Source: Erinaceus europaeus (taxonomy: Eukaryota; Chordata; Mammalia; Eulipotyphla; Erinaceidae). Taken from it: a stretch of 64,000 nucleotides of DNA. This document shows, one piece after another, positions 1-11,489 of this stretch (its first letter is position 1; each line of letters opens with the position of its first letter). The translations under genes and the position numbers were made by a program. The notes beneath the pieces were generated by a model. That model saw only the letters and a program-made list of their open reading frames with translations. It ran no database searches and was not told where the DNA came from. The stretch spans positions 38,903,375 through 38,967,374 of the forward strand of contig NC_080181.1 of NCBI RefSeq assembly GCF_950295315.1, written 5' to 3'.

Positions 1-235
1 ACAAGGAAGGATCCTGGTTCAAGCCCCGGCTCCCCACCTGCAGATGAGTCGCTTCACAGGGGGTGAAACAGGTCTGCAGGTGTCTATCTTTCTCTACCCC
101 TCTCTGTCTTCCCATCTTCTCTCCATTTCTCTCTGTCCTATCCAACAACAATGATATCAAGATCAACAATAACTACAACAATAAAACAACAAGGGCAACA
201 AAAGGGAATAAATAAATAAGTAATTCTAAAAAATA
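1..235 (+). mobile_element. ERI-like tRNA SINE, 5' end outside the window
   Basis: The copy enters mid-head at 'aaggatcctggttcaagccc' (B-box-like) and continues through 'aacaggtctgcaggtgtct', a CT-rich block, an AAC/AAT-rich block and 'gggcaacaaaagg', ending in an AAAT tail. SINEs of this type are Pol III-transcribed and use L1 proteins for mobility (family knowledge). Confidence 0.85.
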
Positions 236-247
236 TGTAAAAAATAA

Positions 248-1005
248 TGAACGATTACCACCTCAACATGCTTCACCTCAGACTGTGTCCAGAGACTTCA
301 CGTGTGGAATGACAACCCTTCAGCTTCATTACTCGGATGAGACCTTTCCTTTTATAGTACACTCTAATTTCATCTCAGGTAGTTCACTTTCTAACAAAGT
401 TGCATAACCTAGATATACACCAGTTTCTGTGAGAGAGAGCTTATGTTCACACGTATCCATAAACTACTGCAAAATATATACCTGAAAGCAGAAGTACACT
501 AGAGTTTGCAGTGAGTACCTCCCTAACACTTCCTCTCCACTATTCCAAGCTTGGGATCCATGATTGCTCAACAAATTGTTTGGCTTCGTATGTTAACTCT
601 CTTTTCAATCACCAGGTTCCAGAAGCCACCAGGATGCTGGCCAGGCTTCCCTGGATTGAAGACCCCACCAATGTGTCCTGGAGCTCAGCTTCCCCAGAGA
701 CACACCTTACTAGGGAAAGAGAGAGGCAGACTGGGAGTATGGACCGACCAGTCAACGCCCATGTTCAGCGGGGAAGCAATTACAGAAGCCAGACCTTCTA
801 CCTTCTGCAACCCTCAACGACCCTGGGTCCATGCTCCCAGAGGGCTAGAGAATGGGAAAGCTATCATGGGAGGGGGTGGGTTATGGAGATTGGGTGGTGG
901 GAATTGTGTGGAGTTGTACCCCTCCTACCCTATGTTTTTGTTCATTAATCCTTTCTTAAATAAAAAATTAAAAATAAATAAATGAATAAATAGGGAAAAA
1001 AAAGA
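248..1005 (+). mobile_element. Young L1 3'UTR fragment (5'-truncated)
   Basis: This block is nearly identical to the 3'UTR of L1 copy C (46,261-46,985). Shared phrases include 'cctcaacatgcttcacctc' and 'ttggcttcgtatgttaac', and the A-rich tail follows 'taaataaaaaatt'. Open frames of 144-145 codons here sit in 3'UTR sequence and are not genes. No ORF2 sequence is present, so the copy is strongly 5'-truncated. Confidence 0.85.
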
Positions 1006-1449
1006 AGAAAAGCTTCTTCCACATGCTCTCACTTATCCACACAGAATATCCTGGCTGCAGAAGTAATGTTCACCTCATGGGCAACACCATGAGCCCAGAT
1101 GGGAGGGATCACAGTCCTGAAGAAATGACTAGGTCCTAAACTGAGCTTTTAATTAAGCTGTGTGACTTCATATCATAGTGTCAACTTGAAACAAAGCACA
1201 AAGGTGTTAGAATTCTTAAGGAGTAGTTTAGGGTGACTCCAATGTGCTTTGATACATACACTCTGAGTTTAGCAAAACAAGAACTGGAGAAAGAGCACCA
1301 TCAGAATTAAGGTCGTAGGACCCCCCACCCACCCACCCAATTCTACTTCTCAACCTGGGGGATTAAAAAAAGTCACCATGAAGCAATGAGGGTTGAAACG
1401 ATTTGAGGTACAAAGATCTCTGTTCCTATATTTTAAAACATAAATACTG
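1006..1449. other. No recognisable feature
   Basis: AT-rich single-copy-looking DNA with a short C/A-rich run near 1321-1340. I see no repeat family or plausible exon. Confidence 0.5.
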
Positions 1450-1762
1450 TGGACTAAGCACATATGGTGTGAAGCACAAGGACCAGCGCAAGGATCCTGG
1501 TTCGAGCTCCAGGATCCCCACCTGCAGGGGGGTCCTTTTACAAGTGGTGAAGCAGGTCTGCAGGTGTTTATCTTTCTCTCCTCCTCTCTGTCTTCCCCTA
1601 TTCTCTCAATTTCTCTCTGTCCTATCCAACAACAAGGACATCAATAACAATGATAATAACCACAAAAACAATAAACAACTAGGGCAACAAAAAGGAAAAT
1701 AGTCTCCAGGAGCAGTGGATTCATAGTACAGGCACTGAGCCCCAGCAATAACCCTGAATGCC

Positions 1763-1765
<3 letters not shown>
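1450..1765 (+). mobile_element. ERI-like SINE, extended 3' form
   Basis: tRNA-like head ('ggatcctggttcgagctcc'), body and CT-rich tract are followed by an extra ~60-bp domain ('ctccaggagcagtggattc', 'gagccccagcaataaccct') absent from the short form. The element runs directly into a (TA)n tract. Confidence 0.85.

Positions 1766-1796
<31 letters not shown>
1764..1796. repeat. (TA)n microsatellite at the SINE 3' end
   Basis: Imperfect TA dinucleotide run directly after the extended SINE, followed by a short T-run. Confidence 0.9.
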
Positions 1797-1809
1797 TTTT
1801 TTTTTTTTC

Positions 1810-2574
1810 TGGAGTCCCAGGTTGCAAAGTTGGTTCCAAATTCTCCCTCCCCCCTCCCAGGACTAACTTTTGAATAATGAGAGGCAAGCTTCCAAACTCT
1901 AAAAGAGTGTACCCTTTGGTGCTATCCCAGATGCCCTCAAGTTATCTTCACAAGTGTAACACTAAACACATCTTGAAAAGGCTGCATTTCAAAGACTTGA
2001 AACCCACATGGGTAAAATAATACTAAATGAGTCGTGTCAAAATCTTATGTGACAGATCATTCATTCCACAGCATGATCATTGTCAAGGGTGAATGGGAAC
2101 TTCTGACCCATATGAAAAGCAGCCTTTTCAGTTTATGGGAACTCCTGGGTGACTTAAAGAATCACTTTCTGCAGCACGTTTCTGCACCCCTGGAAGGTAC
2201 ACTCATAGTGCTTTTCTCTGTCATTTCAGTATCTCTGTCATCTTTGGGGCCTCTGGTGTTAAAGATGAGTGTGAGGAAGCAATCTTCCCTCTGAAACACT
2301 GTTTTACACTGTGCCCTGTAAAAGTAGCAGTGGCAGATGAAAAATAATAATGCGGCTTTCCAATGTAAGAAGAAAGTGATTATAATTACTCACTGGGTTA
2401 CAGTTTAATATTTAGGATGACTGTTATCCAGGATAATCACCCCTGATGTTTCTTCCAGAATGACAGATACATTTTTTCCCTTAGGCATCTCTCAGAAGTG
2501 TTTATCTCTACCCAAAAGGGAATCAGTAGAATGGAAATTAGCTTAGTAATCCTCTGTAAAGGAGACTGTATCAG
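1810..2574. other. No recognisable feature
   Basis: The start (to ~1860) has text compatible with a further reverse SINE 3' domain ('ctggagtcccaggttgcaaa'), but I cannot extend it. The remainder is unassigned. An 86-codon frame at 2034-2294 shows no recognisable motif. Confidence 0.4.
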
Positions 2575-2885
2575 GTTTGGGTGGTGGAGCACACAGTTAA
2601 ACACAGAGTATTAAGTGCATGGGCGTGCACAAGGACCCACACAAAGATCCAGGTTCAAGCCCCTGGCTCCCCACCTGTAGGGAGGATGCTTCACAAGCAG
2701 CAAAACAGGTCTGCAGATATCTATCTTTCTCACTCCATCTTTCCCTCTCCCCTCCTCTCTCAATTTCTCTCTGTCCTATCCAATAAATCGGATTAAATGG
2801 CCTCCAGGAGCAATGGATTCCTTGTGCCAGCGCCGAGCCCCAAGGATAACATGGTAAAAGTAATTAATTAATTAATTAATTAAAA
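2575..2885 (+). mobile_element. ERI-like SINE, extended 3' form, with (ATTA)n tail
   Basis: Diverged head, body 'aaacaggtctgcagatatct', CT tract, then the extended 3' domain ('cctccaggagcaatggattc') and a run of ATTA units (about 2861-2883). Confidence 0.8.
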
Positions 2886-2889
2886 ATGT

Positions 2890-4260
2890 AGGAAGTTGTA
2901 TCAAGTACTTATGGAAGCAAGACTTTTATTTTATGTTATTAGTTTTTTTCACCCTTGAGAAATATACTTGAACTTTTAATTTTTTTAAATGCATTAAATT
3001 TTGTGCTTTTTCTTCTTCAGTAAAAAAAGGGAAGAAATTAGGATTATAGATCATGTAAGTTCTTTTTTCAATTGGTAGATACATGATATCTTGTATGAAA
3101 TACTAGTAGTGCTCAACATAAACTGTCTTAGGACAGGAAGGGTATAGAGAAGTCTCCCTCTGCTCATCCTGCAGGATTGAGCTATAACAGGTGGATAGCA
3201 CTGTGTAAGTGTAAGGTCTACAGTAAGTCATTTGACACACTTAGAAGTTGTGCAGTGATCACCACCACAGCTCAGCTAACACCTGTATCCTGACAGTTAA
3301 TTGTCATTTCCTTTATGTGAACAGAACCCAAGACCCACCCTTTTTTTGCTCACAGTTTCTAAATCATGAAAAAGGTGCCCCAGCTGTAATTTAATGAGAA
3401 ACCTTCTCAATCATTATTTCTCAGTCCTCAAATGCTTGACCTTTCCATGAGAAAATGCTTCAAGTTCACACAGAATATTTCACAACTGATCCCAACTGGA
3501 AGTGGGTCACAGTTGGTAATCATGTGAGAATGAAGTTCATTGCAAATTCTCATTTTAACTTCAGACTGAAGACCTCCTTTTAAAAAAATTAGACAGAATA
3601 TAGTCGGTCCTCTGCTCTGCCAAGTTTCTAAATAGCTTTGTGCTGGTGGGGCTTCTCCACAAAAACAAAGCAGCTCTGAAGGAAGTCTGGATGAATTTGC
3701 ATCCAAGAAGAAGAAACTGAATCCACAGCTGCCAACACAGAAAGAGGCAACTGTGGATTCCCACTCTTAGTCTTGGGTCTTAGGAGGCTACTATTCAAGT
3801 TGGGAAATAGCAATCGTATTAGCTGAGCCAGCCAGCCAGGGGAGAAAAGTTGGCAGCATTTCATGTCAGGAGAGCAGTCCCTACAGTGAGTTTGGAGGGT
3901 GGTATGGACACTTGGCAGGTCTAGTGGAAACATCAGTACCTTGAGACTTGACAGTGAAAGAAGCAAAGTGTGTGTGTGTGTGGGGGGGGGGGGTCAGGTA
4001 GAGCTATAGGAAGAAGTGAACAGCACTTCCTAAAGAAGAGAGGAAATACAACATACAATTGCATACAAATACAAGAAGGGCTCCAGAATGCACCAGAGTT
4101 TAGGATCTCTGAAGTGGAAACATTAAAAGACTACAAAGTTCACATATTTGGGTACTAGGATGGGCTAGGATGATCAGAAGAGTTTTTTTTTTTTTTCTTT
4201 AGCAAAAAGTACTCTGTAGGAGTACTCATAAGGAGATACTTTTATATTTTTAAGTAATCT
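2890..4260. other. Mostly unassigned DNA, with a G-run at 3969-3993
   Basis: No repeat family recognised. A TG run followed by a G homopolymer occurs near 3968-3993. Frames of up to 112 codons on the minus strand (3428-3966) have no recognisable domain, and I treat them as chance. Confidence 0.4.
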
Positions 4261-4271
4261 CCATCTAAACA

Positions 4272-4400
4272 ATGTGGAGACTCATTAGAACACTAGAAAT
4301 GGAACAACCCTATGACCTGGTAATTCCTCTCCTGAGGATTTATGCAAAGGAAGCAAAAATTCCTATCCAAAGATACCTATGTGAGAACTTCCAGAAGCAT
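4272..4400 (+). mobile_element. Ancient L1 ORF2 C-terminal fragment
   Basis: The translation 'YDLVIPLLRIYAKEAKIP' aligns with the '[18 protein letters not shown]' segment of the younger L1 copies here, with many substitutions. This is a short old remnant. Confidence 0.65.
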
Positions 4401-4539
4401 GGCTATGGAGTAGCAGCAGACTTACTTCACTATCCTGAGGAGCTAGTTAAACCAATGAGGGAGAAATTACCTAAAAATACAACAATGTACGACTGGGCTT
4501 TCTTCAGAAACTCACTTAGTCACAGGTGAGTGAAGCCAT

Positions 4540-5395
4540 ATGTATGGTCAGTGGATGGGGAAGCGGTGAGGGAGAGATTGTTAGGACTTAAGAATCCATG
4601 CTTAGCAGCAGCTGCTGCCATTTTGGGACTTACGCAGTACAGCATATTGTCAGTGGCAGCAAGGTGGTTCTGACTGCTTAACCTGTGAACTCAGGGGCAA
4701 CAAACATAATATTGATCTTCTTACAAAGGCCTACCAGTAATTAAAGGAGAAAAAAAAACCTTGATGAGAACTAAAACCCTGTGCTCAGGCTCCTGCAGGC
4801 AACTAGGAAAATAAATTCCAGCCAACTTTCAGAGGCCTGGCCAGGGATTAGCAGCTGCTGCACTTTGCTCGCCTGATCAACTGCATAGAACAATGGGAAA
4901 GAAATCACCTGAAAACTCACCAATTACAAATAGAACTTCTTAAAAATCTCACTTAATCATAAGTAGGTGCAGGAACAGATGATCAGTGGATAGAAAAAAA
5001 GTGGAGGTAGCTACTCAGGCTTGACAGGCAGCTAAGAGAATAATCCTATTATTTGAACACCCTTGAACACTCTTCCATGATATTACTTCCCATACTCTGG
5101 AAAAAAAACAGACCAAAATATTGGCATTACAGGCACTAAACCTGCTGGTGACACACGATAGAATCTGCCCTTCCCACTCCCCCACCATGATATATAAACA
5201 AGAAATACAAGAAGCACAATGCTATAACTACAGTGCCACCTGTTGAGTCAACAACAGAAGCCGTACTAAATACTGAAGATGAGCAATTCAGTGCTACCTG
5301 AAACAACAAATAACCAGACAGACACAGATCATACAGAAAATATCTCAACTAAGCTATTTAACATTACAACTGACTCAACTAGAACAAGAGCAGCA
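4540..5395. other. Unassigned DNA, possibly old repeat
   Basis: Sits between two old L1 ORF2 remnants on the same strand. I could not match it to a repeat seen elsewhere in the window. Confidence 0.35.
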
Positions 5396-5399
5396 AAAA

Positions 5400-5835
5400 G
5401 AACCAAAAGTCAACAGGAGAAACAATCAAAAGTAGAGCAGACTTTATGAAATAGAAACCAAGACGATGATTCACAAAATCCATGAAACCAAGAGCTGCCT
5501 CTTTGAAAGGATAAGTAAAATAGATAAACTACTTGTTAGACTCACAAAAAGAAAGCAATGACAAAAACAATCAGAAACAAGACATATGTAATGACAACTG
5601 AAGACTAGGGTGATTCAAGGAATCAGACAAGAAAATTATGAACATCTCTATACAAATACATTGGACAACTTTGATGAAACGAATGGACAAATACCAAATG
5701 GCTTCACTTGTTGGTGGAACTGAAGAAGAAAGGAGAGTAAGGGAAAACAAAAGGTAAAACTTGGACTGGGTATGGTGAATTGCATCAAAACAAAGGATTC
5801 TGAGAAAGGAGGAGAAGAGATATATCAAGGAAGGG
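5400..5835 (+). mobile_element. Ancient L1 ORF2 fragment
   Basis: Phrases such as 'agctgcctctttgaaagga', 'agactcacaaaaagaaa' and 'gaacatctctatacaaata' follow the order of the L1 linker region between endonuclease and reverse transcriptase. Many stops are present, so this is an old copy. Confidence 0.65.
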
Positions 5836-6225
5836 CTCTAGGGCCTTGGTGTAAGATGCTGGGAAATAACTGTTGGGGAATTACCTTGCAGACACCTATC
5901 ACGAGGAGATGAGAGGCTGAATTTATGTGTCAGCAAGTATACTGTGATCCACTAACTCTGTAGTGATACATTTCAGATTTCGAGACCAGTAAAATAGCTC
6001 ACTTTTATACTGTGTTTAATTTACCATGCACTCAACCCAGGTTTGATCTCAGAGTCTTCTGCATTGGAGGAAGGTTGAGTGTTGTGGTGTCTTTCCCTCT
6101 CTCTACCTGAAAAAAATCAGACCAGGGAAACAAAGCCCTAGTGAGAACACCACCAACAAAATTGAGATTTTTTTTCCCCAAAATATCTGAGAAAGTTATC
6201 TGGAAACTTAGATTAAAAAAAAAAA

Positions 6226-6385
6226 AAGTAGGGCCTAGATAGTGGCTCATTTAGTCAAGCACACATTGCCATGTGTGAGGAACTGGGTTCTCAGTCTTTA
6301 CCTGCAGAGAAGCTTCAAAAGCAGTGAAACAGTGCTGCAGGCATCTCTCTTCTCTGCCTCTATCTTCTACTCTCTCTCTCATAGA
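6226..6385 (+). mobile_element. Diverged ERI-like SINE
   Basis: Head at 'gggcctagatagtggctc', then 'cctgcagagaagcttcaaaa', 'gcagtgaaacagtgctgcagg' and a CT tract. It abuts a second SINE in reverse. Confidence 0.7.
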
Positions 6386-6387
6386 CT

Positions 6388-6512
6388 TTTTTTACTTTTC
6401 CCAGAGCACTGCTCAGCTGTGGCTTGTGGTGTTGAATGGGACTAAATCTGGGACTTTGAAGCCTCAGGCAGAAGAGTCTCTTTGCATAACCACTATGTTA
6501 TCTTCCCAGGCC
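6388..6512 (-). mobile_element. Second tRNA-type SINE family ('atgcctgaggct' SINE)
   Basis: In reverse complement the head reads 'gaagataacatagtggttat ... gcctgaggct ... ccca', the same head as copies at 12,340, 28,003 and 55,262. The TATGCAAAG-type tRNA-like head differs from the ERI head. Confidence 0.7.
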
Positions 6513-6596
6513 TGATATATACATTTTATTAATAAGAAAATGGCCACTGAGAGTGATGGAGTTGTGTAATCCTGAGCCACAGTGGCAGCCCTGTGG

Positions 6597-6692
6597 GAAG
6601 GAAGGAAGAAGGAAGGAAGGGAAAATGGAAGGAAGGAAGGAAGGAAGGAAGGAAGGAAGGAAGGAAGGAAGGAAGGAAGGAAGGAAGGAAAG
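6597..6692 (+). repeat. (GGAA)n microsatellite
   Basis: Long GGAA array with a few interruptions at its 5' side. Frames reading poly-KEGR or, in reverse, poly-SFLP here are microsatellite artefacts. Confidence 0.97.
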
Positions 6693-6872
6693 AAGCTGGG
6701 CCATGCTGCATCTAGTTGAGTGCACACTAGGAGTAGGGACATTAGTGCAAACCCCGGGGTGGGAAAAGCTTTATAAGAAGGGAAGCAAGGCTGCAGATAG
6801 GTGTCTTCCTCTTTTACTTCCTATCTCCCTCTCCCTCTCAATATCTCTCTGACCTATAAAATAAAAAAAAAG
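6693..6872 (+). mobile_element. Diverged ERI-like SINE
   Basis: Recognisable by 'gtgcacactaggagtaggga', 'gcaaggctgcagataggtg', the CT tract and an A-rich tail. Its head directly follows the GGAA array. Confidence 0.65.
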
Positions 6873-7059
6873 GAAAATATTAAGAATATGCTGAAAACAA
6901 TTTCTCACACAAGTCAGTAAAGACAGATGTCTGACTTCACAAACCAAATCCTTAGTCTGACAGTGTAGCCTAGGTCAAAATAGGAGGAAATGCCAACCTA
7001 CAAAGATAAACTAAATACCATTCTTTTAAAATTAGATACTATCAGATTTTCTACATAGA

Positions 7060-7600
7060 AGACTTTGGTCTTTTTCTTATTTAATTTGATTGTGGTCAAA
7101 GATTATACATTTGTTTTATTGCTTTTAATTTTATTTAGGCTTGTTTAATCACATAGCTATCATATAATCTTTCCTGGAGAATGTTCCATGTGCACATGAG
7201 AAAGCACATTTCCTTTTTGGGTGAATGTTCTAGAGATGATTGTTAGGTCTAGTTGGTTTATAATGTCATTCAATATTATAAACATTATGATTTCTAAATG
7301 TTTGTTCTATCCATTAATGGAAGTAGGACAATGAAATCTCCAAATACTACTGTTAAATTGCCTGTTTCTTCCTCCAATTCTCTCAGATTTTTCTTAAAAC
7401 TCTACTGTTTGGATCAAGAATATCTTTCTTTTCCTGATGAGCTGAACTTTTTATTACTGGATAATAGTCCTTATTTGTCTCTAATAGCACTTGTCTTCAT
7501 TCTCTATCTTGATTTTCATTTTAATGTTATTTAAATTTTATTATGTGTGTGTTAAGACACAGAATGTTTAAATAAACACCTAGAGTGTTCCATTTAGTAA
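7060..7600 (-). mobile_element. Ancient L1 ORF2 (endonuclease-region) fragment
   Basis: In reverse complement this resembles the L1 endonuclease and linker region. The plus strand shows hallmark phrases such as 'gagaatgttccatgtgcac', 'tctagttggtttataatg' and 'aatctccaaatactactgt', comparable in order to copy A near 15,600-15,930. Heavily decayed. Confidence 0.65.
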
Positions 7601-7916
7601 GTCTTTTTTAAAAGAGCCTGAGCACTTATATTTTTAACAACTTCCCATTTGATGCCAATCCTGTTCCAAGTACAATCCTTGAGAACCACTGGATTGGAAC
7701 AAGTAAACAGAAAGTATATTTGTGGACAATTGAGATGGAGAAATAGGAAAGACAGTAAGCTACAGAGAACAGGGAATTGGATGATACTTAAAGCCTGCAA
7801 TTATATGGGCATCTGATTTTGTCAAGAGAGTTCATCCTTAAGAGATCAGCATGTCTAACCTTATTATGAATTTGTAAATTACAATTCAGCTTTAATCCCC
7901 TCCCCTTTTTTTATTT

Positions 7917-7917
<1 letters not shown>

Positions 7918-7976
<59 letters not shown>
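7918..7976. repeat. (TG)n microsatellite
   Basis: Nearly perfect TG run of about 58 bp. Confidence 0.97.
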
Positions 7977-7978
<2 letters not shown>

Positions 7979-8078
7979 CTAGGGCTTGGAGTTTGTTTGA
8001 TTTTACTACTCTGGGTTACTTTTTCATTACGATAGAGACACACAAGAAGGAGAGATATTAATAGTATTACCAACACTA

Positions 8079-8170
8079 AGCTGTACACTTGGCAACACAC
8101 TCATCCTAGCTGTACACTTGGCAACACACTCATCCTATCCTAGCTGTACACTTGACAACACACTCATCCT
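8079..8170. repeat. 29-bp minisatellite, three units
   Basis: Units at 8079-8107, 8108-8136 and 8142-8170, each starting 'agctgtacacttg' and ending 'cactcatcct'. The first two are identical and the third has one G-to-A change. A 5-bp partial unit 'atcct' separates units 2 and 3. Confidence 0.95.
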
Positions 8171-8550
8171 AACCCATTTGGATTTATTTTATAAGACTTA
8201 TACATCTACAAGTGTGAACAAACACAAAATTTTCTTTGTATCTCCTTCCTTTCAATATCCACAAAGGCAGGGCTACTTTTCTGTTTAGATAACTGTTGCA
8301 CTCCAAATATTCAGAGAAGTATATGGTATATAGTCTAGGCTCAATAATCATGTGGATGGGTATGTACATGGGTGGAAAAGCTTTTTACACTCCATTTGCA
8401 AGGTGAACACTCTGTGTCAGACTAAAATGTCTTCCAGCTCTTTAGTTTTGCCCTCTCATCCCCTTTAGCATTTATTTCCCATGAGTTATATATTATGTTG
8501 TATATAAAGTACATAATATGCATCAAAATAATCAGTTAAAATAGCTTTTT
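8171..8550. other. No recognisable feature
   Basis: AT-rich sequence with no recognised family or exon. Confidence 0.45.
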
Positions 8551-8552
8551 TT

Positions 8553-8705
8553 CTCACAGGCGGTGGAGCAGGTCTGCAGGTGTCTATCTTTCTTTCCCCC
8601 CTGTCTTCCCTTCCTCTCTCCATTTCTCTCTGTCCTACCCAACAACGACTACAACAATAAAACAACAAGGGCAACAAAAAGCAATAAATACATTAATTTA
8701 AAAAA
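8553..8705 (+). mobile_element. 5'-truncated ERI-like SINE
   Basis: Starts at the body motif 'cacaggcggtggagcaggtc' and runs through the CT tract to 'gggcaacaaaaagcaataaa'. The tRNA-like head is missing. Confidence 0.85.
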
Positions 8706-8799
8706 AGAAACTTTAAAAAACAGCTTTTTCCTCAGATGTCTGTTATTTACATTGCAATTCTACTCAGATCCTATCTTATATGTTTTAAATTGAATATTT

Positions 8800-9705
8800 A
8801 GAAAGTTACTTTACTTCTCTAACATTTATTTATTAATCTTATACTGATGCCCATGATGCTGCCTTTGGTGCATATAGGTCAAGGCAAATTTCTCTGAACT
8901 TTGTACCATAAATAAGGAGGGGGAAGAGGAAGAGGAGGAAGAGGAAGAAGAACAAAAAGGAAAGAAGGAAAGAGGGAAGGAAAGAAAGAAATTGGCAACA
9001 TTAGTAGCATCGGTAATTTCTCAGTTTCTGTAAGTGTCAATCATTCAATTCTACCCCTGGACCTTATTGACATTTTCGGTAAAAAGCAATTTCTACATCT
9101 CATGTTTTAAGCCATTAGTTCAGCATCAGGATTTTCTTTATTCCTTGACTTGTAAAAACTATTTTTTACTAATATCAATATTATTAGGCAGAGAAAATTA
9201 TAATCTAGTAACATTGGTCGATCTCCTTGTTGCTATGGAAATAGCCCAATTTCTGTTTCCTTTTGTCCCTTGTCTGAAAGCACTTCTGTTTGCTGCTGTT
9301 ATAGAAATAGTCTGCCTCCAAGTTACTATAGTAACAGCTTAGAAACAGAAAGTTGCTTTTCACATTGTTGCTTCTCTTCCATTTCTGCAAACCAGGACAC
9401 AGCCCTTATTTCAGCTAATTGACACAGATTAGTATCAAGGAAGCAATTAGGATCAGATAACCTATTCTAATATCAGTGGGAAAATGTGTCAATGTTTGGG
9501 GAAGGACCACTACATATATTTAAATTCATAAAGTCAAGTTTATTAGATATGCAGATAGAATTATACAGAAAAGACAACCACAGCCTCTTTTGTCAAAGGG
9601 CTGGTTAAACCATATATAGCACTAAATGGTGTAATAAGAATGAAGTTATAATTCCATCACTTCACAAAATTTGTATGTGATTCTTTATGCTAAAAAAACC
9701 TACTT
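8800..9705. other. No gene seen; purine-rich tract at 8918-8990
   Basis: The GGAA/GAAG-rich purine tract near 8918-8990 looks like a decayed microsatellite. The 102-codon frame at 9034-9342 has no recognisable motif or splice context. Confidence 0.4.
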
Positions 9706-9832
9706 TTTTTCTAGAGCATTGCTCAGTCCTGGCTTATAGTAATCTGGTTAACTGAACCTTCATGACACCCCTTCATGACTCAGGCATTAAAGTCTTTTTG
9801 CAAACCACTATGTTGTAACATCAACTCTATAA
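9706..9832 (-). mobile_element. Second-family SINE, diverged
   Basis: Contains 'agagcattgctcagtcctgg' and the reverse head 'tttttgcaaaccactatg', parallel to the copy at 6388-6512. Confidence 0.55.
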
Positions 9833-10034
9833 TCCTTTATTTAACTTTAAAAGAAGTTTAGTGCTTTTTAAAAATAAAATTCTTCAAAGGATAGGATATC
9901 CCTTTGTGTGGGATGTGTACATTAAGTTAGAAACTTCTGGAATAGACAGTGTGGTTTAATTTTTCTATCTTGAAAATGATTGGAAATTACTAGTGTTTTC
10001 TTTGTTTCCTCTCATCATCAGTGTTTCATTGCTC

Positions 10035-10205
10035 ATATACAACTTTTTCATATATAAAATGGAGAGACAGTGAGACAAAATGAGAGAAAGAGACGAAGGC
10101 ATAGAATCTAAAGAGACTAATGCCAACGCAGTGAGGGTCTGGCTCAAACTATGACCTCATTTAGGACAAAGCATGCAAACTACCTAGGTGAGCTATCTGA
10201 AAAGC
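10035..10205 (-). mobile_element. Diverged tRNA-type SINE
   Basis: Reverse-oriented remnant with a GA-rich tract followed by 'gacctcatttaggacaaagc' and a decayed head. Family assignment is weak. Confidence 0.45.
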
Positions 10206-10253
10206 GGTGTTTTAAAATAGTCCATATAAGTTGCAATGTATGAAGTCTAAGAA

Positions 10254-10308
10254 TTACACACACACACGCACACACACGCACATGCACACATACACACACA
10301 CCCACACA
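10254..10308. repeat. Interrupted (CA)n microsatellite
   Basis: CA repeats with scattered CGCA and TGCA interruptions. Confidence 0.9.
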
Positions 10309-10589
10309 CTAATCAATTTGCTACCATGTTGGTGAATTTTTACTGAGTTTCAATCATATAACTACAAACCATGGAAGGACACAGTTTCTTTCAGTGACTG
10401 GTATTAAGTACAAAATCCAAGATTAAGCTAACTTGTCATCCAACCATAGCACCATAGAACCGATATTAACAAAGCATTAGGGTTCATAACAACCGACAGC
10501 AAAGTTGAGCTAACATCCCAACAATACAAACTTTATTTACAGCCACACAGAAAATACTGTTTATCCTGGAATCTAGTCTGTTTTATTTT

Positions 10590-10775
10590 TTCTTTCTTTT
10601 ATTGTTAATCCATGGGGATTCACTGCTCCTGGATGACTTTCTCAAATAAGAAGGAGAGAAAGAGGGAAATATTGCAGTACCAAAGCTTCTTACAATGTAG
10701 TAGGGGCCAGATTCCATCCTGAATCATGGCAGTATTCAAAGCAAGTGCACTGCACTACCCAAATGACCTATCTTG
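10590..10775 (-). mobile_element. Diverged SINE with extended 3' domain
   Basis: Reverse of the extended form: 'ggggattcactgctcctgga' (3' domain), a GA-rich tract, then a decayed head near 10,700-10,770. Confidence 0.6.
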
Positions 10776-10788
10776 CCAACCTAGAATT

Positions 10789-11010
10789 CAGTCTTTTTTT
10801 TTTTTTTTTGGATAGAGGTAGCCAGAAATCACAAGGGAAGGCAGAGAGAGAAGGGGAGAGAGAGAGAGAGAGAGAGGAGACCTGTAGCATGCTTCACCAC
10901 TCACAACTCACAAAGCTTTTTCCCCTGCAGTGGGACTGGGGACTCAAACCCTGGTCCTTTCACACTGTAACATGTGCAGTCACCACGTGTACCACCACCT
11001 GACCCCCAGA
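10789..11010 (-). mobile_element. ERI-like SINE
   Basis: In reverse complement the order is head ('gtcaggtggtggtacacgtg'), B-box-like 'ggaccagggtttgagtcccc', body and CT tract. The (GA)n at 10,855-10,877 is its expanded CT tract. A 9-bp 'agaattcag' flanks both sides (10,781-10,792 region and 11,009-11,018), consistent with a target duplication. Confidence 0.8.
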
Positions 11011-11221
11011 ATTCAGTCTTTAATCATGCATATATATTTATATATTTATATGCATGATTTCTGTCTAGCATTAATTAATCAGTCATAGAACTTTGATGAA
11101 CCACTTTGAGGATTTTACTAAAAGCAGTAGGGAAATACTACTACATATAGATAAAAATGACATAAATATGTGGACAAATATACATAATCTTACAATTCAA
11201 CAACTAAATGAACGTTCATGT

Positions 11222-11488
11222 TTATCCTTTTATTTTTGTTGGGGGTAGGTACTGATGCTTTCTAGCGCAGTTATTGACCATGTGTGAAATGTCACAACCA
11301 TGAGAGGTGTCTGGGAAACACTCTCACCCCAACCTAGGTCATTTTCTGTCATCAAGCACCAGGACCCCAATGCCTTCTACCCCCACAGTCCTTTCCTTCC
11401 TGTAGCACACCGTACCCAAGTCTATTTGACTTTGTTTACTTTTTCTGCTTTCTTATATTCTACCTATAAGTGAGAGCATCTCTCTCCT
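11222..11488 (-). mobile_element. Old L1 3'-end fragment
   Basis: Phrases such as 'caccaggaccccaatgcctt' and 'tctacctataagtgagagca' resemble the reverse complement of an old L1 ORF2 end and 3'UTR, similar to 29,030-29,265. Moderate confidence because divergence is high. Confidence 0.45.
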
Positions 11489-11489
11489 A

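Noticed and set aside
511..985. Overlapping 144-145 codon frames
   Set aside because: They lie in a young L1 3'UTR that is non-coding in the other copies.
1766..1800. Origin or matrix-attachment element at AT-rich tracts
   Set aside because: AT-rich microsatellite at a SINE 3' end, with nothing specific to support such a role.
6464..6852. Repetitive-peptide frames over GGAA arrays (also 11,589-12,020; 60,894-61,247; 62,424-62,942)
   Set aside because: Microsatellite translation artefacts.
7879..8170. CRISPR-like array
   Set aside because: Three directly abutting 29-bp units without unique spacers, in a mammalian genome. It is a minisatellite.
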